6,949 nt of DNA from JASFUX01 sp050050115 (GCA_050050115.1 JASFUX010000183.1:1-6949), one strand, 5' to 3'. Counted from the stretch's first letter, positions 1 through 6,253 are shown. Numbers and translations: made by a program. The notes: generated by a model not told the origin, from the letters alone.

Positions 1-924
1 TTGTTCGCCGCTAATCCAAACTGGCGCGCAGCCGACGCCGCGGCGCTGAGGTTCGCCGGCGCCTTGAACGCGGCGGTCTTGTCCGGACGCGCCCCGGAGC
101 TTGCGCAGCTCTATCCGCCGATCGCCCGGTCGTGGGACATCGATCTGGTGTGGCGCGCCGCGCGCGCCGCGATCACGGCCGATCCGGCCTGGTTCGAGAC
201 GTTCCTTCAAAGCCCGCCGCAGACCAACGAGACGCGGCGCGCCATCGCGCTGCTGCCGGCCTTCCTCGAACTCGCTGCGTCCGGTCCGCTGCACATGCGC
301 GAGCTGGGCGCGAGCGCCGGGCTCAACCTCAACTGGGACGCCTTTCGCTACGAGACGGAAGTCTGGAGCTGGGGCGGCGCGGCGCCGGGCGCGCCGGTGA
401 TCGACACTGAATGGCGCGGCGCCGCACCGCCGATCGACAATACCGTATACGTCTCATCGCGCGCGGGATGCGACGCCGCGCCGATCGATCTCGATGATCC
501 GGACGCGCGGCTGCGGCTCAAGGCCTACGTTTGGCCCGACCAGGAGGAACGCATCGCGCGGCTCGAGCGCGCGATGGCGCTGGCGATCGACAAGGCCGTC
601 GAGGTGGAGCGGGCGGACGCGGGCGCCTGGCTCGAGGCCAAGCTGGCGGACGCGCCGCCGCCGGGCGTTACGGTGATCTACCATTCGGTCGCCTGGCAGT
701 ATTTCTCCAAAGAGACGCGCGCGCGGGCCGAAGCGGCGATCGCCGACTTCGCGGCGCGCACAACGCCGGAACGCCAGCTCGCCTGGGTGCGCTTCGAGCA
801 CGACCGCGTCTTCGGCGACGCCGGCGAAGGCTACACCGTCGACCTGCGCCGCTGGCCGGACGACGGCGCGTCGCAGGCGATCGCGCACGTCGATCCGCAC
901 GTGCGCTGGGTGGAGACGGCGTGA
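1..924 (+). CDS. DUF2332 family protein, 5'-truncated by window edge
   Basis: This is the C-terminal 307 residues of a DUF2332-type protein; function unknown. From memory of the family, the recognisable signatures are QTNETRR (residues 75-81 of the visible part), ELGASAGLNLNW (101-112), a Pro-Ile-Asp-Leu-Asp-Asp-Pro block followed by YVWPDQEERI (176-185), and VIYHSVAWQYF (225-235). The ELGASAGLNL segment resembles the glycine-rich motif I of class I SAM-dependent methyltransferases, but that is my inference. The frame is open from base 1 and begins with TTG. I do not take this as the start, because family members usually carry about 40 further residues before the first block seen here. The gene ends in TGA. 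A 169-bp gap separates it from the convergent ABC ATPase gene, so the two are not co-transcribed. Confidence 0.88.
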   Translation: MFAANPNWRAADAAALRFAGALNAAVLSGRAPELAQLYPPIARSWDIDLVWRAARAAITADPAWFETFLQSPPQTNETRRAIALLPAFLELAASGPLHMRELGASAGLNLNWDAFRYETEVWSWGGAAPGAPVIDTEWRGAAPPIDNTVYVSSRAGCDAAPIDLDDPDARLRLKAYVWPDQEERIARLERAMALAIDKAVEVERADAGAWLEAKLADAPPPGVTVIYHSVAWQYFSKETRARAEAAIADFAARTTPERQLAWVRFEHDRVFGDAGEGYTVDLRRWPDDGASQAIAHVDPHVRWVETA

Positions 925-1070
925 AGGAGGCGGGAGCATCTCGACCGACACGAGCATTCGAACGAGCAGCGCGAGCATCTGCGCGGCGTGGACAAGCAGC
1001 AGCTCAAGAGCGGGATAGAGCCCGCAATATCCCTGCACGGAATAACCACCGTATACTAAAGTGCAATAGT

Positions 1071-1111
1071 GAAGAGCCGCGCTCGGCGGGCCGCTAAGAC
1101 CCGCGCTCTTC
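1071..1111. terminator. Inverted repeat between convergent genes, possible bidirectional terminator
   Basis: GAAGAGC at 1071-1077 is perfectly complementary to GCTCTTC at 1105-1111. GCG at 1079-1081 and CGC at 1102-1104 extend the stem across a one-base bulge, enclosing about 20 nt. The hairpin lies between the ends of the DUF2332 gene and the convergent ABC ATPase gene, and its right arm is inside the last codons of the latter. Neither side has a clear T-tract, so intrinsic termination is doubtful. The rest of 925-1070 holds only one more short stem (GCGGG at 1010-1014 with CCCGC at 1021-1025) and no gene I can support. Confidence 0.25.
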
Positions 1112-2188
1112 GCGGTCGTAGGTCAGCGCGAGGAAGACGTCTTCAAGATCGGGCTCGTCGATGCGCAGGTCGTCGATGCGGGCGCCCGAGGCGTGGAAGC
1201 GCTCGATGATCGAGGCGACGGAGTCCACGCCAGCGCGGTAGGAGACCGCGATCGCGCCGCTTGGCAGGCGCTCGGTCTCGAAATCCGCAAGGCTTTCAGG
1301 CGCGGCGTCGAGCGGGCTGACGGGCGTGATCACGAGGCGCTTCTTATCGAGGCGCCTCAGGAGCTGCGCGGTGGGCTCGCAGGCGACGACCTCGCCCTGG
1401 TCGATGATGGCGATCTGATCGCACAGCTCCTCGGCTTCTTCGAGGTAGTGCGTGGTCAGAACGATGGTGGTGCCCTCGGCGTGGAGGCGACGGACGTAAG
1501 ACCAGAGCTGACGTCTGAGCTCGATGTCGACCCCGGCGGTCGGCTCGTCGAGGATGAGAACGGGCGGATTGTGCACGAGCGCTTTGGCGACGAGCAGCCG
1601 CCGTTTCATCCCGCCCGAGAGCGTGCGCGCATGGGCGTCCTTCTTGTCGAGCAGGCCCACCGCGTCGAGGATCTCTTCGGTCCGCCGCTCGGCCTTGGGC
1701 ACCCCGTAGTAGCCGGCCTGGAACTCGAGGCTCTCGGCCGGGGTGAAGAAGGGGTCCATGTTGATCTCTTGGGGCACCACGCCGATGGCGCTCGCGGCCT
1801 GGCGGGGCGCCTTGTCGAGATCGTGCCCGCAGATCATCGCCCGGCCGCCGGTCTTGATCACCGTGCCGGCGAGGATGTTGATGAAGGTCGACTTGCCCGC
1901 GCCGTTCGGCCCCAGGAGCCCGAAGATCGAGCCGCGGGGCACGTCGAGGTCGATCGATTTCAAGGCGTGCTTGGGCGCGAAGTTCTTTCCGCCCGCGTAG
2001 GTTTTATCGAGCCCGCGGGCCGAGATGGCGCACTCGGGGTCCGGCTCGGGCTTCAGCGCGGGGCCGGTTGTTGCGTTGGGCGCGGACGCGTGCGGAGGCG
2101 AGCTTTGACGGGCGTCGTCTGCCAGGGAGGAAGTCACGGGGCGGTCCGGTTGGAGCGGCGTCGATTGACGCGGAATGAGGCGCACCAT
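1094..2188 (-). CDS. ABC transporter ATP-binding protein, YadG-like
   Basis: This is the cytoplasmic nucleotide-binding subunit of an ABC-2-type exporter, which hydrolyses ATP to drive a partner permease; the substrate is unknown. Starting from ATG at 2188 the product has 364 residues. All ABC landmarks are intact: Walker A GPNGAGKST (93-101), Q-loop in VVPQE (Q140), signature LSGGMKRR (190-197), Walker B VLILDEP (210-216) and the H-loop histidine in TTHYLEEAEE (H247). The blocks AGYYGV, LSGGMKRRL and DEPTAGVDIELRR match what I recall of E. coli YadG. The ABC fold starts only around residue 54, preceded by a Pro/Ala/Ser-rich extension. Start choice is uncertain: TTG at 2236 (380 aa), ATG at 2188 and GTG at 2137 (347 aa) are all in frame, and none has a good Shine-Dalgarno sequence. 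No YadH-like permease gene lies on either side within the window. Confidence 0.9.
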   Translation of the reverse strand: MVRLIPRQSTPLQPDRPVTSSLADDARQSSPPHASAPNATTGPALKPEPDPECAISARGLDKTYAGGKNFAPKHALKSIDLDVPRGSIFGLLGPNGAGKSTFINILAGTVIKTGGRAMICGHDLDKAPRQAASAIGVVPQEINMDPFFTPAESLEFQAGYYGVPKAERRTEEILDAVGLLDKKDAHARTLSGGMKRRLLVAKALVHNPPVLILDEPTAGVDIELRRQLWSYVRRLHAEGTTIVLTTHYLEEAEELCDQIAIIDQGEVVACEPTAQLLRRLDKKRLVITPVSPLDAAPESLADFETERLPSGAIAVSYRAGVDSVASIIERFHASGARIDDLRIDEPDLEDVFLALTYDREERGS

Positions 2189-2291
2189 AGGTATGTCCGC
2201 GGCGCTGGGGGCGCAACCGCGGCTCTTGGGCGCCAAGCCCTAAACGCCTTTCCGGGCGCTTCTTTAAGCCCGATCAAACGAGCGGACCGCC
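2189..2291. promoter_or_regulatory. Divergent intergenic region between ABC ATPase and zinc-finger gene
   Basis: This 103-bp gap must hold the promoters of two divergent genes, unless the ATPase starts further in. A short inverted repeat, CTTGG-GCG-CCAAG at 2225-2237, could be an operator. In DNA this GC-rich such a repeat is weak evidence. I found no convincing -35/-10 pair on either strand. If the upstream TTG at 2236 were the true start of the ATPase, this inverted repeat would overlap the start codon. Confidence 0.25.
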
Positions 2292-2537
2292 ATGACGAGC
2301 GCCGACGCCGGACCACATTCGAAACGCCCTTGGAGCGAGGACCCCGACGCGGTGCCCCCGCCCGAGGTGTTCGTTGTCGACGACCACCGGGTGTCCTGCG
2401 ACGGCGGCGGGGGCGCGCTGGGTCACCCCAAGGTGTGGTACGAGCTCGGCGACGAAGACTTCATCGACTGCGGCTATTGCGACCGCCGTTTCGTTCGCAA
2501 AGGCTCGGCCCACGATCCGAACGCGGGCGCCGCTTAG
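2292..2537 (+). CDS. CHCC-type zinc-finger protein, NDUFS6 homologue
   Basis: An 81-residue protein of the zf-CHCC family, related to the mitochondrial complex I accessory subunit NDUFS6. The likely zinc ligands are C36, H45, C60 and C63, read from SCDGGGGALGHP (35-46) and DCGYCDRRFV (59-68). This C-x8-H-x14-C-x2-C pattern with GGGGALGHP is typical of the bacterial family members. In eukaryotes the family supports assembly of the complex I N-module; a complex I link here is an inference from homology. The first 25 residues are polar and low in complexity. ATG at 2292 is the natural start, with only a weak GCGGA upstream. The gene is divergent from the ATPase and 97 bp upstream of the GST-like gene, which appears to have its own promoter, so it is probably a single-gene unit. 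Confidence 0.9.
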   Translation: MTSADAGPHSKRPWSEDPDAVPPPEVFVVDDHRVSCDGGGGALGHPKVWYELGDEDFIDCGYCDRRFVRKGSAHDPNAGAA

Positions 2538-2569
2538 CGCCTGCAATCAAGCGGTCGCGCCGCCGCCCC

Positions 2570-2597
2570 TTGACCTGCCCTAATCGCGCTAGACAAT
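2570..2597 (+). promoter_or_regulatory. Candidate sigma-70-type promoter for the exported GST-like gene
   Basis: TTGACC at 2570-2575 matches the -35 consensus at five of six positions. It is followed after 16 bp by GACAAT at 2592-2597, which matches TATAAT at four of six. The predicted start of transcription is near 2604, giving a leader of about 30 nt before the ATG at 2635. The boxes lie just downstream of the zinc-finger stop codon, so the GST-like gene need not depend on read-through. This is a consensus match by eye only. Confidence 0.45.
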
Positions 2598-2621
2598 CGC
2601 CCTTCTCGACAGTCGCTTCGG

Positions 2622-2628
2622 GGAGGGG
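2622..2628 (+). promoter_or_regulatory. Shine-Dalgarno site fixing the start of the GST-like gene
   Basis: GGAGGGG lies 6 nt before the ATG at 2635. It matters because it supports translation of the hydrophobic N-terminal segment, and hence export of the product. No ATG or GTG occurs in frame between the hydrophobic segment and the GST fold. Confidence 0.6.
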
Positions 2629-2634
2629 ATCGGC

Positions 2635-3384
2635 ATGAAACATCTGTGCACACTTTTGGCGGCGGCTCTGGCGCTGACGTTGACCGCAACGCGCCTCGCC
2701 GCGCAGGAGCCGGCGGCCGAGGCGGACGCGCCACGCATCGAGATCTACCACGCCGAGGGCCGGCGCTCGGAGCGCATCGTCTGGCTGTGCGAGGAGCTGG
2801 GGCTTCCCTACGAGTTGCACTATGTGCGCGGCGATGTCGGCGCGTCGTTTGCGGCCATTCGCGAGGTCAATCCGGACATGGCTGTCGCGCCGACGGTCAT
2901 CTACAACGGCGAAGTGCTGATGGAGTCCGCGTCGATCATGCAGCTGCTGCTTGATCGGCACGGCGACGGTCGGCTCGTCCCGCCGGTGGACTCCCCGGAC
3001 TATCCCGCGCACCTGCGGTTCATGCATTTCGCCGAAGGTTCGCTCGCCGCGGACGTTGTGGCCGACTATCGCGTCGCGCGGGCGACGGACGGGCGCGCGC
3101 CTTGGGGCGGCCGGGAAACCGACGGCCAAAGAGCGGTGCGCTACGCCGACAGCTTCCTCGCCGAGCATCCATACTTCGGCGGGGAGGAGTTCTCGGCGGC
3201 CGACATCATGATGGTGTTTCCGCTCGCTTTCGCGGTTCGGATGAACGTCGCCGACGCCGCACTCTACCCGCACGTCGCCGAGTGGAACGCGCGGGTGGAG
3301 GCCAGGCCGGCGTTTCAGCGCATGCTCGCCGCGGCGCGCCCCGACGGACGCGTCGCGCCGCCCGCGCCCTTGACTGTCGAGTAG
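2635..3384 (+). CDS. Glutathione S-transferase family protein with signal peptide
   Basis: A 249-residue protein: a thioredoxin-like GST N-terminal domain (about 34-112) and an alpha-helical C-terminal domain (about 120-235) behind an apparent Sec signal peptide. The signal has a short basic start (MKH), a hydrophobic core at 4-18 and a plausible cleavage after LAA (residue 23). GST landmarks are GRRSERIVWLCEELGLPYE (42-60, with S45 at the usual catalytic Ser position), the cis-proline motif VAPTV (84-88, P86), ES at 97-98 for the glutathione gamma-glutamyl group, and FSAADIMM (186-193), the C-domain N-capping box. Most bacterial GSTs are cytoplasmic, so the signal peptide is unusual and suggests a periplasmic or membrane-anchored role. 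The substrate is unknown and binding of a ligand other than glutathione is possible. Two lipoprotein cytochrome genes follow on the same strand after 89 bp. Confidence 0.87.
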   Translation: MKHLCTLLAAALALTLTATRLAAQEPAAEADAPRIEIYHAEGRRSERIVWLCEELGLPYELHYVRGDVGASFAAIREVNPDMAVAPTVIYNGEVLMESASIMQLLLDRHGDGRLVPPVDSPDYPAHLRFMHFAEGSLAADVVADYRVARATDGRAPWGGRETDGQRAVRYADSFLAEHPYFGGEEFSAADIMMVFPLAFAVRMNVADAALYPHVAEWNARVEARPAFQRMLAAARPDGRVAPPAPLTVE

Positions 3385-3405
3385 GCCCCCGCGACGGTTT
3401 GTCCG

Positions 3406-3432
3406 CTGACCTGCGCCGCCGCGCCCTATAAC
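3406..3432 (+). promoter_or_regulatory. Candidate promoter for the cytochrome c pair
   Basis: TATAAC at 3427-3432 matches the -10 consensus at five of six positions, which stands out in such GC-rich DNA. The best upstream element is CTGACC at 3406-3411 with a short 15-bp spacer, or GCTGAC at 3405-3410 with 16 bp. Transcription would start near 3439 and leave about 35 nt of leader before the ATG at 3474. It suggests that the cytochromes can be expressed independently of the GST-like gene. Consensus match by eye only. Confidence 0.42.
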
Positions 3433-3451
3433 CGTTCGAGGGAACCGTTCG
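3430..3451 (+). repeat. Tandem 9-bp direct repeat at the predicted transcription start
   Basis: AACCGTTCG occurs at 3430-3438 and again at 3443-3451, with 4 bp between, giving a 13-bp period. A smaller inverted pair, GTTC-GAGG-GAAC at 3434-3445, sits across the junction. The repeat overlaps the end of the -10 box and the predicted transcription start, where a bound regulator would block or shape initiation. No regulator is identified. Confidence 0.5.
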
Positions 3452-3461
3452 GGATGGATTG

Positions 3462-3468
3462 AAGGAGG
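3462..3468 (+). promoter_or_regulatory. Shine-Dalgarno site deciding the cytochrome start
   Basis: AAGGAGG, a near-perfect site, ends 5 nt before the ATG at 3474. A longer reading from the TTG at 3459 is open but would place the site inside the coding sequence, so the ATG is preferred. Confidence 0.75.
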
Positions 3469-3473
3469 CCGCA

Positions 3474-3950
3474 ATGCGCGCCTGGATTCCATTGTTCACT
3501 GCGCTCGCCCTGGCCGCGTGCTCGGGGGAGACCGAAACCCAAGCTCCGGAGGACGCTTCGGCGGCCGAGACCCAGCCGGCGGCGAGCGCGACGCCCGCCG
3601 CGGCCGAGCCGGCGCTCGACGACGAGTTCGCCTTCGTGATCGACGGCCCGCAGATCTACGCCGACTTCTGCGCCGGCTGCCATATGCCCGACGGCTCGGG
3701 GATCGAGACGGTCAACCCGCCGCTCGTAGGCTCGCCGCTGGTCGAGGGCGATCCGGGACCGCTTGTCCACTTCATGCTGACTTTGGAGTATCCTGACGGC
3801 TATCCGGGCCCGACCGAGTGGTCGGGCGGAATGGGCGCGACGGCCTACCTCTCGGACGAAGAGCTGGCCGCGGTGCTCACCTACGTGCGCGAGACTTTCG
3901 CGAACGGACCGGAAGTGACCGCAGCGGACGTCGCTTCAGTGCGGGGATGA
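3474..3950 (+). CDS. Lipoprotein cytochrome c, class I, mono-haem
   Basis: A 158-residue c-type cytochrome that should carry electrons on the periplasmic side of the membrane. The N-terminus MRAWIPLFTALALAAC is a lipoprotein signal with lipobox LAAC and the lipidated cysteine at C16. A disordered Ala/Glu/Thr/Pro-rich linker follows (about 17-50), then one haem domain with CAGCH (C66, C69, H70) after a typical IYADFC helix. The likely distal ligand is M120 in WSGGMGA, just before LSDEELAAVLTYVRETF (126-142), the usual C-terminal helix of small cytochromes c. M71 and M101 are alternatives. Redox partner and pathway cannot be read from the sequence. It lies 89 bp after the exported GST-like gene and 49 bp before a second lipoprotein cytochrome gene, and is probably co-transcribed with the latter. 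Confidence 0.9.
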   Translation: MRAWIPLFTALALAACSGETETQAPEDASAAETQPAASATPAAAEPALDDEFAFVIDGPQIYADFCAGCHMPDGSGIETVNPPLVGSPLVEGDPGPLVHFMLTLEYPDGYPGPTEWSGGMGATAYLSDEELAAVLTYVRETFANGPEVTAADVASVRG

Positions 3951-3999
3951 GGTTCGCGAGGGTGAAGTTGGAGCAAACAGCAGCGGGGACGGTTTCCTT

Positions 4000-4368
4000 A
4001 TGCGGAAGACATTGATCACGCTCGCCTGCGCCGGCGCGCTCGGCGCCTGCGGGCAGACCGCGACCAGCACGCCGGACTACCGGCTGGACATGGAAAGCGC
4101 CGCGGCGATGCGCGACGCGGGACGCATCCTCGCTGAGGCGGAGTGTGCGCGGTGTCACTCAGCGGGCCTCAGCGGAGAGAGCCGCAACCCCGACGCGCCG
4201 CCGCTGCGCGAGCTCAATGCCCGCTATCCCGGCGCGTTGCTCATGGACGCGTTCCCCGAGCGCATGCGGGTCGGCCATCCGGCGATGCCCGAGTTCGACC
4301 TGACTGTTGATCAGGTCGACTCGCTGCTCGAATACATCCTGTCGATCCAGACGCGTCAGGGCGTCTAG
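4000..4368 (+). CDS. Lipoprotein cytochrome c, small mono-haem
   Basis: A 122-residue second c-type cytochrome, also predicted to be membrane-anchored and periplasmic. The signal MRKTLITLACAGALGAC ends in lipobox LGAC with C17 as lipidation site. The haem motif is CARCH (C49, C52, H53) in a helix beginning GRILAEAECARCH. The distal methionine is M96 in VGHPAMPEF (91-99), a clear axial-ligand motif, followed by the C-terminal helix DQVDSLLEYILSIQ (104-117). APPLRELNARYP (66-77) also recurs in small alphaproteobacterial cytochromes of this shape, as I recall them. Its ribosome site is weak (GGGGACGG at 3985-3992), which fits expression from an upstream start in the same transcript. The sequence differs clearly from the preceding cytochrome, so this is not a recent tandem duplication. 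The electron partner is unknown. Confidence 0.9.
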   Translation: MRKTLITLACAGALGACGQTATSTPDYRLDMESAAAMRDAGRILAEAECARCHSAGLSGESRNPDAPPLRELNARYPGALLMDAFPERMRVGHPAMPEFDLTVDQVDSLLEYILSIQTRQGV

Positions 4369-4377
4369 AGGCGTCTG
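4348..4377. terminator. Possible hairpin between convergent cytochrome and feoB genes
   Basis: CAGACGC at 4348-4354 pairs with GCGTCTG at 4371-4377. An alternative stem uses AGACGC at 4349-4354 with GCGTCT at 4361-4366 and a 6-nt loop. The repeats span the cytochrome stop codon and half of the 34-bp gap to the feoB stop. There is no T-tract on either strand, so a role in termination is only a suggestion from position. Confidence 0.2.
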
Positions 4378-4402
4378 AGCGGGATGTGAAGCGAGGGCGG
4401 CG

Positions 4403-6253
4403 CTAAAGCCCCGCGGCCGTGGCGATCCAGTAGGTGGCGCCCGCGGCAAGGTAGGCGAGGGCGAACAGGTAGCCGAACATGAAGCCGGTCCAGGCCCAGG
4501 AGTTGGTCTCGCGCCGGGCCGTGGCGAGCGTGGCGAAGCACTGCGGCGCGAAGACGTACCAGGCGAGGAACGCCAGCGCCGTCGGCAGCGGCCAGGCGCC
4601 TTGGAGGGTTGCGGCGAGACCTTCCCGAACTTGCTCTTCGTCGCCCTGAATTGCGTAAACCGTGCCGAGCGCGCCCACCGCGACCTCGCGCGCCGCCATG
4701 CCCGGAACCAGCGCGATGGCGATCTCGAGGTTGAAGCCAATCGGCTCTAAGAGCGGCTCGAGCACGCCGCCGATCATCCCGGCGAAGCTCTCGCGCAAGG
4801 TAGTTGCGGAGCTTGGGTATGAAGCGAGGAACCAGAGGATGATCGAGGTCGCCAAGATGATCGTCCCGGCGCGCTTCAAAAACGCCGCCGCTCGCGCCCA
4901 GAGGTTCAAAAGAAAATCTTTGGCCTCAGGCAGCTTGTAGGTCGGCAGCTCCATGATCAGGGGTTGGGTTGGTCCCTTGGTGACTGTGCGCTTGAGAACT
5001 GCGGCCACGGCGATCGCGGAAAAAACGCCGCAGAGAAGAAGGCCGAACAACACGATGCCTCGCAGATCGAAAGGCCCCACGCGGTCAGGTGGAATGAAGG
5101 CGCCGGCAATGAGTGTGTAGACCGGCCAGCGCGCTGAGCAGGTCATCAGCGGGGCGATCAAGATTGTAGTCAGCCGGTCGCGCTCGTTCTCGATCGTTCG
5201 GGTCGCCATGATGCCGGGAATGGCGCAGGCGGTGCTCGATAAGAGCGGGATGAATGCCCGTCCGTTGAGTCCCACGCGCACCATCAAGTCGTCCATCAGG
5301 AACGCCGCGCGCGCCATGTAGCCCGAGGCTTCGAGCAGCAAGATGAATGTAAAAAGGATAAGAATCTGCGGTAAGAAGATCACCACGCTGCCGACGCCTG
5401 CGATGATTCCGTCCGTGATCAGACTTGAGAACCAGCCCTCGGGCAGGGCTCTTGCAATGGTATCGCTGAGCGAAGTCGCGCCTGCCTCGATCCATTCCAT
5501 CGGCGCCCCCGCCCAGAAGTAGACGGCTTGAAACATCAAGAAGAGAATCGTCAGGAGCACCAGCACGCCCGCGACGGGATGCAGCACGACTGAGTCGATC
5601 GCGCGCGTGACCTTGTTCATCGTCGGCTCGAACAGGATCACCTCGCGGGCGATCGCGCGAGCTTCGCGCTGCATGTCCTTGAGGTCGGCCAATGTTTCGG
5701 GTTCCGCGGGAACGCTCGCGGCCCCCTCCGTTCCGCCGCCATAGCCCGGAAGCTCTTTCTCGATTCGGGCGAGCAGCTCCGCGCGCCCCAATCGCCGCGT
5801 TGCGCGAGAGGGAACGACCGGCACGCCGAGCTTGGCTTCAAGCGCGGCAACGTCCAGCTTGAGCCCATCGCGCTCGGCCAGATCGATCATGTTGAGCGCG
5901 ACGATCATCGGCCGACCGAGCGCCTTGATCTGAAGCACCGTGTGCAGGTGGGTGCGCAGGTGGGCGGCGTCGACAACGACGATCAGCGCGTCGGGCGGGG
6001 TTTCGCCCGACAGCCGGCCGGCCATGGCGTCGAGCGCCACGCGCTCGTCGGCCGTTCGCGCGGCGAGGCCGTAGACGCCGGGCAGGTCGAGCAGCTCTAC
6101 GCTCGCGCCGCCCGGCGTGGTGAAGCGGCCGACTCGCGTTTCGACGGTGACACCGGGGTAGTTGGCCACCTTGGCGCGACCGCCCGTCAGGCCGTTGAAC
6201 AGGGTCGACTTGCCGGAGTTCGGGGCGCCGACGAGCGCCAGACGCACGCTCAT
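4403..6253 (-). CDS. feoB: Ferrous iron transporter FeoB
   Basis: The 616-residue inner-membrane Fe(II) uptake protein. The N-terminal cytosolic G domain (about 1-170) shows G1 GAPNSGKST (9-17), G2 in YPGVTVE (T36), G3 DLPG (56-59) and G4 NMID (121-124). The G5 position reads PSRATR in place of the more usual S-A motif. A charged linker (about 170-220) leads into the membrane domain with two Gate regions. The first has C343 in ACAIPGIMATR (342-352) and C372 in TCSARWPVY (371-379). The second has MAAREVAVGALGTVY (519-533), with C571 near the end in APQCFATLA. It is shorter than E. coli FeoB (about 773 aa), in the range of compact FeoB proteins. The ATG at 6253 overlaps the feoA stop as ATGA, implying translational coupling. 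No feoC follows. The membrane-domain DNA is poorer in G+C than the G-domain DNA. Confidence 0.97.
   Translation of the reverse strand: MSVRLALVGAPNSGKSTLFNGLTGGRAKVANYPGVTVETRVGRFTTPGGASVELLDLPGVYGLAARTADERVALDAMAGRLSGETPPDALIVVVDAAHLRTHLHTVLQIKALGRPMIVALNMIDLAERDGLKLDVAALEAKLGVPVVPSRATRRLGRAELLARIEKELPGYGGGTEGAASVPAEPETLADLKDMQREARAIAREVILFEPTMNKVTRAIDSVVLHPVAGVLVLLTILFLMFQAVYFWAGAPMEWIEAGATSLSDTIARALPEGWFSSLITDGIIAGVGSVVIFLPQILILFTFILLLEASGYMARAAFLMDDLMVRVGLNGRAFIPLLSSTACAIPGIMATRTIENERDRLTTILIAPLMTCSARWPVYTLIAGAFIPPDRVGPFDLRGIVLFGLLLCGVFSAIAVAAVLKRTVTKGPTQPLIMELPTYKLPEAKDFLLNLWARAAAFLKRAGTIILATSIILWFLASYPSSATTLRESFAGMIGGVLEPLLEPIGFNLEIAIALVPGMAAREVAVGALGTVYAIQGDEEQVREGLAATLQGAWPLPTALAFLAWYVFAPQCFATLATARRETNSWAWTGFMFGYLFALAYLAAGATYWIATAAGL

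Noticed and set aside
454..1038. A 194-codon minus-strand frame overlapping the end of the DUF2332 gene, with a hydrophobic N-terminal part
   Set aside because: Most of it is antisense to conserved DUF2332 blocks. The leucine-rich start comes from the intergenic stretch and gives no recognised signature.
925..1062. Open continuation of the DUF2332 frame after its stop, reading a polar, coiled-coil-like peptide
   Set aside because: It has only about 45 codons, no start codon with a ribosome site, and follows a stop expected from the family's C-terminus. I see no evidence for read-through or a broken gene.
1193..2638. A 481-codon open frame on the plus strand across the ABC ATPase gene and beyond
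   Set aside because: It is antisense to a clear ABC ATPase with all catalytic motifs and also runs through the zinc-finger gene. Its translation is Arg/Gly-rich with no recognisable domain, as expected from GC-rich shadow frames.
3459..3473. TTG start giving a 163-residue version of the first cytochrome
   Set aside because: The strong AAGGAGG would fall inside the coding region. ATG at 3474 has ideal spacing and gives a standard lipoprotein signal.
2461..3492. A 343-codon open frame on the minus strand across the GST-like gene
   Set aside because: It overlaps the well-supported GST-like gene in antisense and gives an Arg-rich product without domain motifs.
3474..4368. Tandem duplication origin for the two cytochromes
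   Set aside because: Apart from the lipobox, CxxCH and a distal methionine they share little sequence, linker length or spacing, so they look like separate cytochrome types placed together.
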